A DNA stretch of 64,000 bases from CBFGTV01 sp965652145. GTDB taxonomy: Bacteria > Bacillota > Clostridia > Peptostreptococcales > Natronincolaceae. Location of the stretch: assembly GCA_965652145.1 (NCBI GenBank), contig CBFGTV010000008.1, positions 12,334-76,333 on the forward strand, given 5' to 3'. The notes under the pieces are model-generated. The model was not told the DNA's origin. It made no database searches and saw only the letters and a list, made by a program, of their open reading frames with translations. Below, one piece after another: positions 32,743 to 41,983 of this stretch. The translations under genes were made by a program, and so were the position numbers. Each line of letters starts with the position of its first letter. The first letter of the stretch is position 1.

Positions 32743-34322
32743 TATTCTTCCTCCTTTTTGTCAAAATCCTCTGGTCTTTTATCATCTAAGCGGTTTCGCT
32801 GTTTTTCGTTGACCGTATGGGGCCTGTCATTCATACTAATCCAGGGAAAACGGATAAAAGTGTCCTTCATATCTTCAATGTTGTCGATATAGGTAACGTA
32901 GGGGTACAGGTAGGGAATACCAAAGCTTTTTAATCCACACAGATGTATGAGTAATATGAGCATACTCAAGGTTACTCCATACAGCCCCAGAAAGCCTGCT
33001 GAAAAAATGAAGGCAAACCTTAGTAATCTGAAGCCAATGGCAAGATTGTAGCTGGGTACTGCAAAGGAGGCAATGGCTGTAATGGCCACAACAATTACCA
33101 TCAAAGGGGAAACAATTCCTGCCTCTACCGCTGACTGACCAATGACTAGCCCTCCAACGATACCAATGGTGGCACCAATGGGCCCCGGCAGTCTGACCCC
33201 AGCTTCCCTTAAAAGCTCTATGGTGGTTTCCATAATTAAGGCCTCTACAATGGCGGGAAAGGGGACCCCCTGGCGACTGCCTGCAAGGGCCAGGGCCAAC
33301 TGAGACGGAATCATTTGGGGATGGAAGGTACTTACCGATACGTAGAGGGCCGGCAGCAGCAAGGATATAATAGCGGCAAAATACCTTAAAAGCCTTACCG
33401 CCGTGGCAATATTCCATCTTTCATAATAATCCTCCGGTGATTGAAGCATGGAATTAATACTAGCCGGCAGTACCAGGGCAAAGGGACTATTATCAACAAT
33501 AAGCACAACCTTTCCCTCTAACAGGGATGCAGCGGCCACATCGGGCCTTTCGGTATTCCTGATCTGGGGAAAGGGAGAAGCCCAGCTATCTTCAATAAAT
33601 TGCTCAATATAGCCGCTATCTAGGATGGAATCCAGGTCAATTTTTTCCAAACGGTTTAATACCTCATCCAGAACCTTCTGATTTACAATATCTTCTATAT
33701 AAAAAACCGCCACGTCGGTTTTAGACCGAAGTCCCACCTGCATTGCCTTTACCTTTAGTCTTGTATCTCTAATTCTTCTTCTTAACAGAGCTGTGTTGAC
33801 TCGAAGGGTCTCGGTAAAACCGTCCCTGGGCCCCCGTATAACCCCTTCCGTTACTGGCTCTGTAACGCTTCTGGCAGCCCAACCCTTGGCTGCAATGATG
33901 ATGATCTTATCATAATTATCCAGTAAAAGGAGTGCTTCTCCACTTAACAGGTTCGTAATGGCATCATCAATGGTTTCGACTTCTTTCATCTCACTAACAG
34001 CCAGGGCCTGGCTCTTTAGTTGATTCGCCATGTGAACTTTAATTGCTTCTGCCTCGGGGGGAGTCATTCTGACTGTGGTCATCAGATTATTTAAAACGAA
34101 CTCATTCAGCAGCATTTTATCAGACATGCCGTCAATATAAATCAGCGCAGCCTTAAGGCCATGGTCCTGGCCGACTTCCAATTCTCGATAAATAATATCA
34201 TCGCAATCCTTAAGCAGTGCCTTGATCAAATCTAAATTCTTATTAATCTCCCTATGGGGAACCAGCTTTTCAGCTGATTCCTTTTCCTCTTTATTTCCAA
34301 ATAGTCTATTCCAAAACCCCAT
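32742..34322 (-). CDS. gerAA: Spore germination receptor A subunit (GerAA family)
   Basis: 526 residues: a long soluble N-terminal domain, then about five membrane helices (about 290-450), then a soluble acidic tail rich in Lys, Asp and Glu. The segment GPRDGFTETLRVNTALLRRRIRD is diagnostic of the GerA family. GerAA oligomers form the ion channel of the receptor. First of the three tightly packed receptor genes. Confidence 0.96.
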   Translation of the reverse strand: MGFWNRLFGNKEEKESAEKLVPHREINKNLDLIKALLKDCDDIIYRELEVGQDHGLKAALIYIDGMSDKMLLNEFVLNNLMTTVRMTPPEAEAIKVHMANQLKSQALAVSEMKEVETIDDAITNLLSGEALLLLDNYDKIIIIAAKGWAARSVTEPVTEGVIRGPRDGFTETLRVNTALLRRRIRDTRLKVKAMQVGLRSKTDVAVFYIEDIVNQKVLDEVLNRLEKIDLDSILDSGYIEQFIEDSWASPFPQIRNTERPDVAAASLLEGKVVLIVDNSPFALVLPASINSMLQSPEDYYERWNIATAVRLLRYFAAIISLLLPALYVSVSTFHPQMIPSQLALALAGSRQGVPFPAIVEALIMETTIELLREAGVRLPGPIGATIGIVGGLVIGQSAVEAGIVSPLMVIVVAITAIASFAVPSYNLAIGFRLLRFAFIFSAGFLGLYGVTLSMLILLIHLCGLKSFGIPYLYPYVTYIDNIEDMKDTFIRFPWISMNDRPHTVNEKQRNRLDDKRPEDFDKKEEE

Positions 34323-34334
34323 TTTCTAGTCTCC

Positions 34335-34559
34335 TTATCTAAAGATACTAACTGCAACGTAGCCTAAAACTCCACCAATTAAATAAATATATCCCATATA
34401 CTTGGCTAATTTATACTCCTTGTCGAATTCTTTCTTTCTCAGCTGGGGGGCATCGATTAACAGCAAAAACAACCCGACAAATACCACGATTAAAATGATA
34501 TAAATATCATAAACGGTTCTTATTTTCTCTAGCAAATTAGATAAAGAAAATATCTCCAA
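34335..34559 (-). CDS. Small two-helix membrane protein, candidate germination receptor D subunit
   Basis: 74 residues from a TTG at 34559, which has GAGGG at the right distance; a longer frame from 34658 has a basic N-terminal extension without a ribosome binding site. Two transmembrane helices (about 15-33 and 52-72) are separated by a short charged loop. It lies 12 bp before gerAA. In Bacillus some GerA receptors come with a D subunit of about 70-80 residues with two helices that tunes receptor activity; size, topology and position fit. Sequence homology was not checked. Confidence 0.65.
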   Translation of the reverse strand: MEIFSLSNLLEKIRTVYDIYIILIVVFVGLFLLLIDAPQLRKKEFDKEYKLAKYMGYIYLIGGVLGYVAVSIFR

Positions 34560-34646
34560 TCCATCACCCTCTTTTTTAATCTTCTTATAATTTTTACAAA
34601 TTAAAGCCTTTATATGCAATAAATCGAAAATAGCCCATTTGCCAAT

Positions 34647-34685
34647 AAAAAAAGTCATTCTTTGGAAGATTCAAAGGATGACTTT
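34647..34685 (-). terminator. Strong hairpin terminator, related to a second repeat at 45666
   Basis: AAAGTCATTCTTTG (34651-34664) pairs with CAAAGGATGACTTT (34672-34685) over 14 bp. On the minus strand seven T follow. The stem sequence recurs imperfectly at 45666-45700. A second shared block, AAGTGAGAACTTTCC, is at 34801-34815. Confidence 0.75.
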
Positions 34686-34824
34686 GTTAAATGCTATATC
34701 TGGAAAATTTGTTTTAATTTAATTACTAGTCTGTTGAATACCTAGCTTTCTATTTTGATTGCCGTTTTTTTAGGATGCCGGTATTATTCAACCACCATTT
34801 AAGTGAGAACTTTCCTGTAGATTA

Positions 34825-34855
34825 TAAAAAATCCAAGGTATGATAACCTCGGATT
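34825..34855 (-). terminator. Terminator of the gntR-nucleotidyltransferase unit
   Basis: AATCCAAGGT (34830-34839) pairs with ACCTCGGATT (34846-34855), followed on the minus strand by six T. It overlaps the stop codon of the nucleotidyltransferase gene. Confidence 0.8.
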
Positions 34856-35585
34856 ATACCAAATAGTTTTCAATTTTAACCTTATCTTCGGGATGATCTA
34901 AATCGTGACAAATTTCGGGGGAATGACTGATATAGGCCTTGCCCCTTAAATGAAACTTATTGTAAAGGTATGCTTCTAATTCACATAAAGACAGACGCTT
35001 CATCAGTAATTTAAAAACAAACCTGATTCCCAGCAGCTTACACATTTTCAACGGGTCTTTACGATGTCTTACAACTGCCCTGGCCATTTTCTCAATTTTT
35101 TCTATGGCTCCGGGGGAAACAACAAATAAATTTCCCCCTGTAAAGGTTCCCTCCTTCAGAGTCACGTAGGTACGCTTTAAATCAGGATACATTCCTTCAC
35201 AAAGTCCCTTTTCAACAATCGGATAAAATATGTCCACCGGCTGCCTTAAGGCAGCCTTAAGGAATCCGCTTACGTTGGTTGCCTTTAACAGCGGAATATC
35301 GGCTGTTGCAATTAACAGATGTTCATCTTCAATGAAATATTTAACTGCCTCGAGAACATTATCAATAATGGAACCCCTATCCTGAACCAGCAGATCTACC
35401 TGATGGGCTATTAAGGGCTTCAGAGAATCAACATTTCCAATAACCATAATTTTATCAACTTCATCGGCAGCCTTTAGCGCATCAATTACATAATGAATCA
35501 TAGGCCTGTTTTTTAATTTTACTAACGCCTTACTGGGTTCTTCTTCATTGACCCAGCTGCCTCCAGCTAAAATTACAGTATTCAT
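34854..35585 (-). CDS. NTP-transferase-fold protein (MobA-like)
   Basis: 243 residues. The beginning MNTVILAGGS with a later KALVKLKNRPMIHYVIDAL is the nucleotidyltransferase signature (GxG loop and lysine), and the ADIPLL segment (about 95-100) supplies the metal-binding aspartate. The C-terminal half is less typical. It could activate a sugar, a polyol phosphate or a cofactor precursor; the substrate is not clear. It lies 20 bp after a GntR gene and near ispE, an arrangement often seen in clostridia. Confidence 0.8.
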   Translation of the reverse strand: MNTVILAGGSWVNEEEPSKALVKLKNRPMIHYVIDALKAADEVDKIMVIGNVDSLKPLIAHQVDLLVQDRGSIIDNVLEAVKYFIEDEHLLIATADIPLLKATNVSGFLKAALRQPVDIFYPIVEKGLCEGMYPDLKRTYVTLKEGTFTGGNLFVVSPGAIEKIEKMARAVVRHRKDPLKMCKLLGIRFVFKLLMKRLSLCELEAYLYNKFHLRGKAYISHSPEICHDLDHPEDKVKIENYLV

Positions 35586-35604
35586 TAGATTGCCTCCTAC
35601 ATAA

Positions 35605-36282
35605 TTACTCTTTAATATGCAGTACAGATTCCATCATGTGGTTGCTAACATTTTCTATGTGCTTAGTTGCACATTCATATACCTTTTCTGCATCCCGCTG
35701 ATGCAGTGCTTCTAAGATAGCTTGATGCTCCTCTACCAAAGCCTTGGCCTTATTATATTCAGAAATGTAGTTTACTCTGAAGCGGTAGATTTGCTCACTT
35801 AGCCCTTGAGAAATTTGGGTAAGCTTATTATTCCGGGCCGAAGTAAAAATTCTGTCATGAAATTCTACATCTTTTTGAATCATTCCCTCAATATCATCCT
35901 TTTGATAGCATTGCTTAAATTGATAAAAGAGCATTTCCAGTTCATCAAGCTCCTCGTCGGTCATTCTTTCAGCTGCCAAGGAAGCGGCCAGACCTTCAAT
36001 GACAACTCTAATTTCCAATACCTCCATAATATCCTTAATTGATACATCAGCCACATAGGCTCCCTTTCTGGGAATCATCACGACAAGCCCCTCTAATTCC
36101 AGCTTCCGAATGGCCTCTCGAACAGGGGTCCGGCTAACTCCAAGCTGCTCAGCCAGTTGTATTTCCATCATTCTTTGGCCTGGCTCCAGCTTCCCCTCAA
36201 GAATAGCCTCCCTCAAATTTTCAAAAACGATTTCCCTAAGGGGCTTAAATCCTTCAATTTTTAAATTTTGTAAATTATTCAT
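35605..36282 (-). CDS. GntR-family regulator, FadR/FCD subgroup
   Basis: 225 residues from the ATG at 36282, with AGGAGG ahead; a longer frame that extends into ispE is rejected. A winged helix-turn-helix (about 10-75, with QLAEQLGVSRTPVREAIRKLELEGLV) is followed by an all-helical FCD effector domain with the metal-binding histidines expected for the subgroup. The start overlaps the ispE stop, so it is co-expressed with ispE. Effector unknown. Confidence 0.93.
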   Translation of the reverse strand: MNNLQNLKIEGFKPLREIVFENLREAILEGKLEPGQRMMEIQLAEQLGVSRTPVREAIRKLELEGLVVMIPRKGAYVADVSIKDIMEVLEIRVVIEGLAASLAAERMTDEELDELEMLFYQFKQCYQKDDIEGMIQKDVEFHDRIFTSARNNKLTQISQGLSEQIYRFRVNYISEYNKAKALVEEHQAILEALHQRDAEKVYECATKHIENVSNHMMESVLHIKE

Positions 36283-37150
36283 CCTCATTCCTCCTACAAT
36301 AGCTTTGTACCATAAATGTTTGCTTATATATAATTGCAAGATTTTCATAGGCAGATTTTGCCCGCTCAAAGCTTTTATAAATGCCAAAGACTGTTGGTCC
36401 ACTCCCTGTCATCATGCTTCCCAGGGCATTGTACTCCATCATTTTACTCTTAATTTCCTTTATGATTGGGTATTTCGATTCGGTGACGGTTTCCAGAACA
36501 TTTTTCATGTTTTTTGCCAGGCCCACTACATCACCACATTCAATAAAATTTAATAACATCATCGTATCGGGTCTATCTTTCATTTTAGACAAATTCAGCT
36601 GTCCATATACTTCAGCTGTTGAAACAGATATTGCAGGCTTAGCGATGACCATCCACAGATTTTTAAGCCCCTCTATGGGCGTTAATTCTTCACCTATTCC
36701 TGTTCCATAGGCAGCTCCTCCCAATACACAAAAAGGAACATCTGCCCCAATTTTCACCCCCATTTTCATCATATCCTCGGTTGTAAGACCCAGCCTCCAC
36801 AGTCGATTAAGTCCCTTTAAAACAGCGGCAGCATTTGAACTGCCCCCTGCCAGTCCCGCCGCCACAGGGATATTTTTTTCAATATAGATATCAACTCCCT
36901 GTTGAATTTCAAATTGTCTGCGAAGGATTTGTGCCGCCTGATAAGCAATATTGCCCGAATCCTTAGGTATATACTCGCAATTGCTTCTAACTGTAATATC
37001 ATTATCTTTTCTTTCAGTAATGGTGATCGTATCGAATAAATCTATTTGCTGCATAATCATTTGTACCTCATGATATCCATCGGGCCGTTTGCTCAAGACA
37101 TCAAGGGACAAATTGATTTTAGCTCTAGACTTTAATTGTATCCGCTGCAT
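36275..37150 (-). CDS. ispE: 4-diphosphocytidyl-2-C-methyl-D-erythritol kinase IspE
   Basis: 291 residues, GHMP kinase of the non-mevalonate isoprenoid pathway. SRAKINLSLDVLSKRPDGYHEV at the N-terminus, the ATP-binding PVAAGLAGGSSNAAAVLKGL (about 92-111) and the C-terminal MTGSGPTVFGIY are all present. First gene of ispE-gntR-nucleotidyltransferase. Confidence 0.97.
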   Translation of the reverse strand: MQRIQLKSRAKINLSLDVLSKRPDGYHEVQMIMQQIDLFDTITITERKDNDITVRSNCEYIPKDSGNIAYQAAQILRRQFEIQQGVDIYIEKNIPVAAGLAGGSSNAAAVLKGLNRLWRLGLTTEDMMKMGVKIGADVPFCVLGGAAYGTGIGEELTPIEGLKNLWMVIAKPAISVSTAEVYGQLNLSKMKDRPDTMMLLNFIECGDVVGLAKNMKNVLETVTESKYPIIKEIKSKMMEYNALGSMMTGSGPTVFGIYKSFERAKSAYENLAIIYKQTFMVQSYCRRNEDE

Positions 37151-37302
37151 CCTATTCTCTCCTTCATGTATACCTAACTGTATATATTATATAATAAGAC
37201 GCCCTTCTCCTGCAAAAGATTTGCTTCTTTTACAATTTTTTTGGAGTTTTCCGTGCTTCCTATGGAAAGCCACCCAACGGCCTGTACACCCTTATACAGT
37301 TT

Positions 37303-37326
37303 GAAAGGCCGCTTAAAGCGGCCTTC
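37303..37326 (-). terminator. GC-rich hairpin after sipL
   Basis: GGCCGCTT and AAGCGGCC form a perfect short hairpin at 37307-37323 immediately after the stop codon. The following T-tract is short, so it may be a weak terminator. Confidence 0.6.
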
Positions 37327-38900
37327 TAAAAGTTAAAATTGTGAACCTTTTCAATTAAAATGTAATCTCCAGTGGTAACATCCTCGGGTGATACTAATTG
37401 ATTGCTTTCTAAAATTTGCTTCACCGTCGTTTGATACCTTTTAGCCACCTGCCACAGGGTGTCTCCAGGCTGCATAAAGTATACCGTCAGGCTGGGTCGC
37501 TTTGCCGGATCCTGGGACTCCTCCAGCTCTTCAATGGAATGAACTACCTCAATATATTTATGGGTATAGGCCTCGCAGCTTGCCCCCACTGTAACCTTAA
37601 TGTCTACCTGGGTTCCATTGAGAAGATGATAATCTACCTCCTCCAGCTGCAGGTCAATATTAGCCTCCATTCCTTCAATGAGTCCGACCATATCAACATA
37701 GTGCCTGAAGGGAATCTCCTGTTTAAAGCTATAGAGGGGCTGCAAATCCTCCTGGGAAACATAAATTACAGAAGCCTCTAATATACCCTCTATTACTGCT
37801 TTTTCATCTACAATGTGATAATCGGTCAACAAGGGCCTTACCTGTACTGAAAAGAGGCGATCAATTTCTGGCTGGGTAGTCGGTACATCCAGGGCTTCAC
37901 GAAGCATGACGTGGGATCGGTTCATCCCTATATTTTCCTTAAGGCTGACCAGGTTTTTACCCACCTTTAAGCTTTTACTGGGAGAATAGGCGTCAACGAT
38001 CAGTTCCCTGGTACGGGTATCCAGTACCTTAACGGCCGACTTTGTTACCGCTTCTACCTCAATGACTTTTCTTTCCCCCTGGAGCGTTTCCTTGACATCG
38101 GTATATAGCTCTTCAACACTGAGCTTAATCTTGTATTTCATACTATCGTCGATGTTGGCGATTTCAGTAAAGTGTGTAAAGGGGATTTCCTTCTTTAAAA
38201 TATTTAAGCTGTTCATTTCATCATCGGCAATGTACAATAGTTCCACCAATAACGTACCTGCCGCAATTACCTTATCCTCAGATATTTTCGTTTCCTTCTC
38301 AACTGCCACAGCGTTCCATTTCAGAATTTCCTTAACTGGGGACTCCTGGTCCTCCAGCTCAAAGGTATCCTTTACCAGGGCTTCCGATACGGCCTCGCCC
38401 GCCACCTCTGTGTACTGAAATTCCTCCCTCAACACCTGGATATCCTCTAGACCCGTTACTTCCCTTGCTACCTGCTGTTGAACACCCTCTATGGCAGTAC
38501 CAAAAAGATTAACCACTGCCTTAACTCCGATCTTTCGCTCATTATTAATGACGTATTCAATGTGCTCCAGGTCGCCCTGTACCTCTGCCTTCATTTTTGA
38601 AGTAATGCCTTCAATGGGAATGGCATACTTGAAAACGGTACTGCTATCTATGCTATATAGCGGCTCTTCTCCTCTGTCTGAAACGTATAAAATTTTAAAT
38701 TTGATGACACCCTCAACATTAATTTTATTTTCCAGTACTTCCTTTTTGGTTACTTCCATTGCCCCATCAACAGAGATAATTCTTGTTATATCAGGCTTAA
38801 TATCAGGCACTAAGATATCTCCCTCTATGATGGCCTGGGCAGTTTCTTGACCAATAATTTGATCTACAGTAAACATATCCTTCTGCAGCTCTACAGGCAT
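37326..38900 (-). CDS. sipL: SipL-like spore coat morphogenesis protein (DUF3794/SPOCS x3 plus LysM)
   Basis: 524 residues, the same length as SipL of Clostridioides difficile. Three SPOCS (DUF3794) domains are visible as repeats of a motif like IIEGDILVPDIKPDITRI / VIKFKILYVSDRGEEPLYSI (about 1-160, 165-320 and 330-460). A LysM domain (about 470-518, with YFMQPGDTLWQVAKRYQTTVKQILESNQ) ends the protein. SipL binds SpoIVA and helps the coat encase the forespore. Acts in the mother cell. Monocistronic. Confidence 0.92.
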   Translation of the reverse strand: MPVELQKDMFTVDQIIGQETAQAIIEGDILVPDIKPDITRIISVDGAMEVTKKEVLENKINVEGVIKFKILYVSDRGEEPLYSIDSSTVFKYAIPIEGITSKMKAEVQGDLEHIEYVINNERKIGVKAVVNLFGTAIEGVQQQVAREVTGLEDIQVLREEFQYTEVAGEAVSEALVKDTFELEDQESPVKEILKWNAVAVEKETKISEDKVIAAGTLLVELLYIADDEMNSLNILKKEIPFTHFTEIANIDDSMKYKIKLSVEELYTDVKETLQGERKVIEVEAVTKSAVKVLDTRTRELIVDAYSPSKSLKVGKNLVSLKENIGMNRSHVMLREALDVPTTQPEIDRLFSVQVRPLLTDYHIVDEKAVIEGILEASVIYVSQEDLQPLYSFKQEIPFRHYVDMVGLIEGMEANIDLQLEEVDYHLLNGTQVDIKVTVGASCEAYTHKYIEVVHSIEELEESQDPAKRPSLTVYFMQPGDTLWQVAKRYQTTVKQILESNQLVSPEDVTTGDYILIEKVHNFNF

Positions 38901-39246
38901 TTTCTTTCCTCCTTCCAGATATTAAAAAGTCTTATTATATTAATATTTAGCTCATCATAAATTATGTTATAAAGTTTGTATAGGCTCTGAGTTCGTCCAA
39001 TTAAAGCTCTATAATATATATGATGCTGTATAGTAAAAAAGAAGTGAAAAGGAAAGATATTCATCAATATTTTTTTAAAGCTGAATCGATTGAGTCCTTA
39101 TCCTGATTAAATATAAATGGAAAAAAACAAGTACCTGGAAAAGACTATTCAACAGTAGATTTTCTAACATTTGACATTTAAGTATATTTTTTATACAATT
39201 GTATTTGAAAGGATAAACGGATAATGTTTATAAGGAGAAATAATAT
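38901..39246. other. Intergenic region of 346 bp between sipL and an unknown secreted-protein gene
   Basis: AT-rich. It holds the divergent promoters of the two genes, of which only the plus-strand one (39171-39199) is clear. No other conserved structure seen. Confidence 0.6.
39171..39199 (+). promoter_or_regulatory. Promoter of the 39247 gene
   Basis: Perfect -35 TTGACA (39171-39176), 17-bp spacer, -10 TACAAT (39194-39199), 47 bp before the ATG. Confidence 0.75.
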
Positions 39247-39660
39247 ATGAAAAAGAAAATGTTTACTGCTACCGGTGTCTTGATTGTTTTACTGATGATC
39301 ATGCTTATGATTAAATTAACCAATGATCGGTACTACAATGAGGTTTCCTTCGATGTTCTTTCATATGAAGCGTCACCGCAATTTGTAAAGGATGAAATTC
39401 AAGGTAATATTAGTTCAAACTCCAGCTTTACTATTAAGGGTAGCGATGGTCTATATATTGTCGTTATTCCACCAGAAGACAAATCCGTAGAAGTTTTTTT
39501 TGTAGGAGAAGACGAAGATACAGGCTTGGGAATTGCATATAAATACACATATACCGACAAAATAGACGAAGATATATTTAGTAATATTAAAATAATTAAG
39601 ATTAATCATTATGATGGTGTAGTGAATGGTATTTTCGTCAGTAATGCTTCATCTGATTAA
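39247..39660 (+). CDS. Secreted or membrane-anchored protein of unknown function, 137 residues
   Basis: N-terminal lysines followed by a hydrophobic segment (about 6-24, no lipobox) and a soluble, acidic domain of about 110 residues. TAAGGAGAA lies upstream of the ATG and a good promoter at 39171. No family recognised. It faces the arc operon, with a shared terminator at 39740. Confidence 0.65.
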   Translation: MKKKMFTATGVLIVLLMIMLMIKLTNDRYYNEVSFDVLSYEASPQFVKDEIQGNISSNSSFTIKGSDGLYIVVIPPEDKSVEVFFVGEDEDTGLGIAYKYTYTDKIDEDIFSNIKIIKINHYDGVVNGIFVSNASSD

Positions 39661-39738
39661 ACTCAGAAATAAAATATAGTTAGGTCTGAAGAAGTATGAT
39701 CGTATTAAAATAGTCTTTTAGTATAAAGTGCTAATGGA

Positions 39739-39765
39739 AAAGGTGAGGATGTTTTTCCTCACCTT
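39739..39765. terminator. Bidirectional terminator between the 39247 gene and arcC
   Basis: AAGGTGAGG (39740-39748) pairs with CCTCACCTT (39757-39765). T-rich bases follow on the minus strand and a weaker tract on the plus strand. Confidence 0.7.
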
Positions 39766-39778
39766 AGCTTATAATCCA

Positions 39779-40741
39779 CTATTCTCCTACAATTATGGTT
39801 CCTGTTTTCCCCATCAAACCTTCTCTGGCCTTTTCAAGAGATGTGATTAATGCCCTTCGACCAGGCCTGGATTCTACAAACCTTACAGCTGCCATTATTT
39901 TAGGAAGCATCGAACCCGGGGCAAAATGATTCTCCTCAATATATTGCTTAATCTCTTTAACAGTCACCTGGCCTAAATCCCTTTGCTGGGGGGTATTAAA
40001 GTAAATGGCGGCCCTTTCAACTGCAGTTAAGATAATCAGTAAATCGGCTTCCAAAAGCTCTGCAATTTTTTCAGAGGCAAAATCCTTATCAATAACGGCC
40101 GCCACACCTTGAAGCTGGTTTCCCTTTCTCAATACCGGCACTCCGCCTCCACCGACGGTGATTACCACATGACCTGCTTCCACCATGGATTTGACCACAG
40201 GTGCCTCTATTACATCTATGGGAAGGGGCGAGGGGACAACCCGGCGCCAGCCTCGGCCTGAATCTTCCTTCATGGTATACCCCTTTTCTTCAATCAAACG
40301 CTTTGCCTCATCTTCGTTAAAGAAGGAGCCCACAGGCTTTGAGGGATGATTAAAGGCAGGGTCCTCTGGATCAACCACCACCTGGGTGACAACACTGGCG
40401 ATACATTTATTAATTTTCCGCTTCATCAGCTCTTCGCCAATTGCCTGTTGAAGATGATAACCAATATAGCCCTGACTCATGGCGCCACATTCAGGAAAAG
40501 GCATAACAGAAAAGCCTTGATCATGGTGATTTGCCCCTTCATAGGTGGCGACAATTTGCCCCACCTGAGGGCCATTTCCATGAGCCAATATTACTTCATG
40601 GCCCTCTTCAATGAGGTCAACAATTGGTTTTGCCGTTTCCCTTGCGGTTTTAAGCTGGGCTTCTGCCCCAGTATTTTGGGGATCAGCCTGTAATGCATTT
40701 CCTCCCAGTGCCAGGACAATTCTGCTTTTTCGCTGTATCAT
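39779..40741 (-). CDS. arcC: Carbamate kinase
   Basis: 320 residues, makes ATP from carbamoyl phosphate and ADP in the last step of the arginine deiminase pathway. N-terminal VLALGGNALQ and the HGNGPQVG segment (about 54-61) are diagnostic, as is PEPTIDE-like VITVGGGGVPV (about 204-214). Third gene of arcA-arcB-arcC on the minus strand; a gap of 215 bp separates it from arcB. Confidence 0.96.
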   Translation of the reverse strand: MIQRKSRIVLALGGNALQADPQNTGAEAQLKTARETAKPIVDLIEEGHEVILAHGNGPQVGQIVATYEGANHHDQGFSVMPFPECGAMSQGYIGYHLQQAIGEELMKRKINKCIASVVTQVVVDPEDPAFNHPSKPVGSFFNEDEAKRLIEEKGYTMKEDSGRGWRRVVPSPLPIDVIEAPVVKSMVEAGHVVITVGGGGVPVLRKGNQLQGVAAVIDKDFASEKIAELLEADLLIILTAVERAAIYFNTPQQRDLGQVTVKEIKQYIEENHFAPGSMLPKIMAAVRFVESRPGRRALITSLEKAREGLMGKTGTIIVGE

Positions 40742-40956
40742 TTTACACTCGCTCCTTTACATAGGATAGGATTAGAGGTTAAAAACGTTTTTGAATTGTA
40801 TTGATATAATTATGATGCCATGTCAAATCGATATTTTCTTTATTTTGGGCATAGCAAAAAGACATGGAAGACTATCTACTACCCCTTGCATCCTTCCATA
40901 TCTAGCTGCTCTTTTGTTTCTTTTTCCCTTTTCAGGGCCTAGATTGGTACAGCTGC

Positions 40957-41949
40957 CTATAAGGTCGCCACCATGACTGCCTTGATTGTATGCATTCTAT
41001 TTTCTGCCTCGTCAAATACGACAGAGTGCTTGCTTCTGAATACCTCATCGGTTACTTCCATTTCCTTGAGGCCAAAACGATCAAATACTTCCTTGCCCAC
41101 CTTGGTTTCTAAATCGTGGAAAGAAGGCAGGCAGTGCATAAAGATTACATCCGGGTTTCCTGTCAAATTAATCATATCCATGTTAACCTGATAGGGTTTT
41201 AGCTGCTGAATTCTTTCTTCAAATTGATCTTCCTCACCCATAGACACCCATACATCAGTATAGATGACATCGACATCCTTCACTCCCTGACCAATATCTT
41301 CAGTTAAGGTAATGGTTGCTCCGGTTTCCTTGGCAACCTCCTTCATCTCTTTAACCAAGGCTTCGGCAGGGAACAAGGTCTTGGGTGCCACTGCTCTGAA
41401 ATCCATTCCCATTTTAGCCGCCCCAATCATAAGAGAATTGCCCATATTGTTTCTGGCGTCACCAACATAGGCAAATTTCACCTTGTTAAGGGGCTTATTG
41501 ACGTGCTCGGTAATGGTCAACAGGTCTGCTAAAATTTGGGTTGGGTGATAAAGGTCTGTTAATCCATTCCATACCGGTACGCCGGAATGGGCGGCAAGAA
41601 TCTCTACGGTTTCCTGCTTAAAGCCTCGAAACTCAATTCCATCGTAAAATCTTCCCAGCACCCTGGCGGTGTCCTCCAATGATTCCTTTTTACCAATTTG
41701 GGAATCGTTGGCTCCCAGGAAGGTAACCTGGGCTCCTTCATCAAAGGCAGCTACCTCAAAAGCACACCTTGTTCTTGTGGAGGTTTTTTCAAACAACAGG
41801 ACAATGTTCTTTCCAGCCAATAAACTCCCCTTAATTCCCATTCTTTTTTTGGCCTTCAAATCCCTTGACAAATCTAACAGATATCGAATTTCCTGAGGTG
41901 TAAAATCCTTTAGGGTCAATAGACTTCTTCCCTTCAAATTGACAGGCAT
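40957..41949 (-). CDS. arcB: Catabolic ornithine carbamoyltransferase
   Basis: 330 residues. The carbamoyl-phosphate motif STRTR is at 57-61 and the ornithine-site HCLPSF segment near residue 272. Reaction: citrulline plus phosphate to ornithine and carbamoyl phosphate. Its place between arcA and arcC makes the catabolic role likely over the biosynthetic ArgF. 34 bp after arcA, with a good ribosome binding site. Confidence 0.95.
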   Translation of the reverse strand: MPVNLKGRSLLTLKDFTPQEIRYLLDLSRDLKAKKRMGIKGSLLAGKNIVLLFEKTSTRTRCAFEVAAFDEGAQVTFLGANDSQIGKKESLEDTARVLGRFYDGIEFRGFKQETVEILAAHSGVPVWNGLTDLYHPTQILADLLTITEHVNKPLNKVKFAYVGDARNNMGNSLMIGAAKMGMDFRAVAPKTLFPAEALVKEMKEVAKETGATITLTEDIGQGVKDVDVIYTDVWVSMGEEDQFEERIQQLKPYQVNMDMINLTGNPDVIFMHCLPSFHDLETKVGKEVFDRFGLKEMEVTDEVFRSKHSVVFDEAENRMHTIKAVMVATL

Positions 41950-41983
41950 CGTGATTCCTCCTTTGTCTTATTATTTAAGGCTG

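Noticed and set aside
35605..36402. Longer gntR frame starting at 36402
   Set aside because: It would overlap ispE by over 120 bp and has no ribosome binding site; the ATG at 36282 has AGGAGG.
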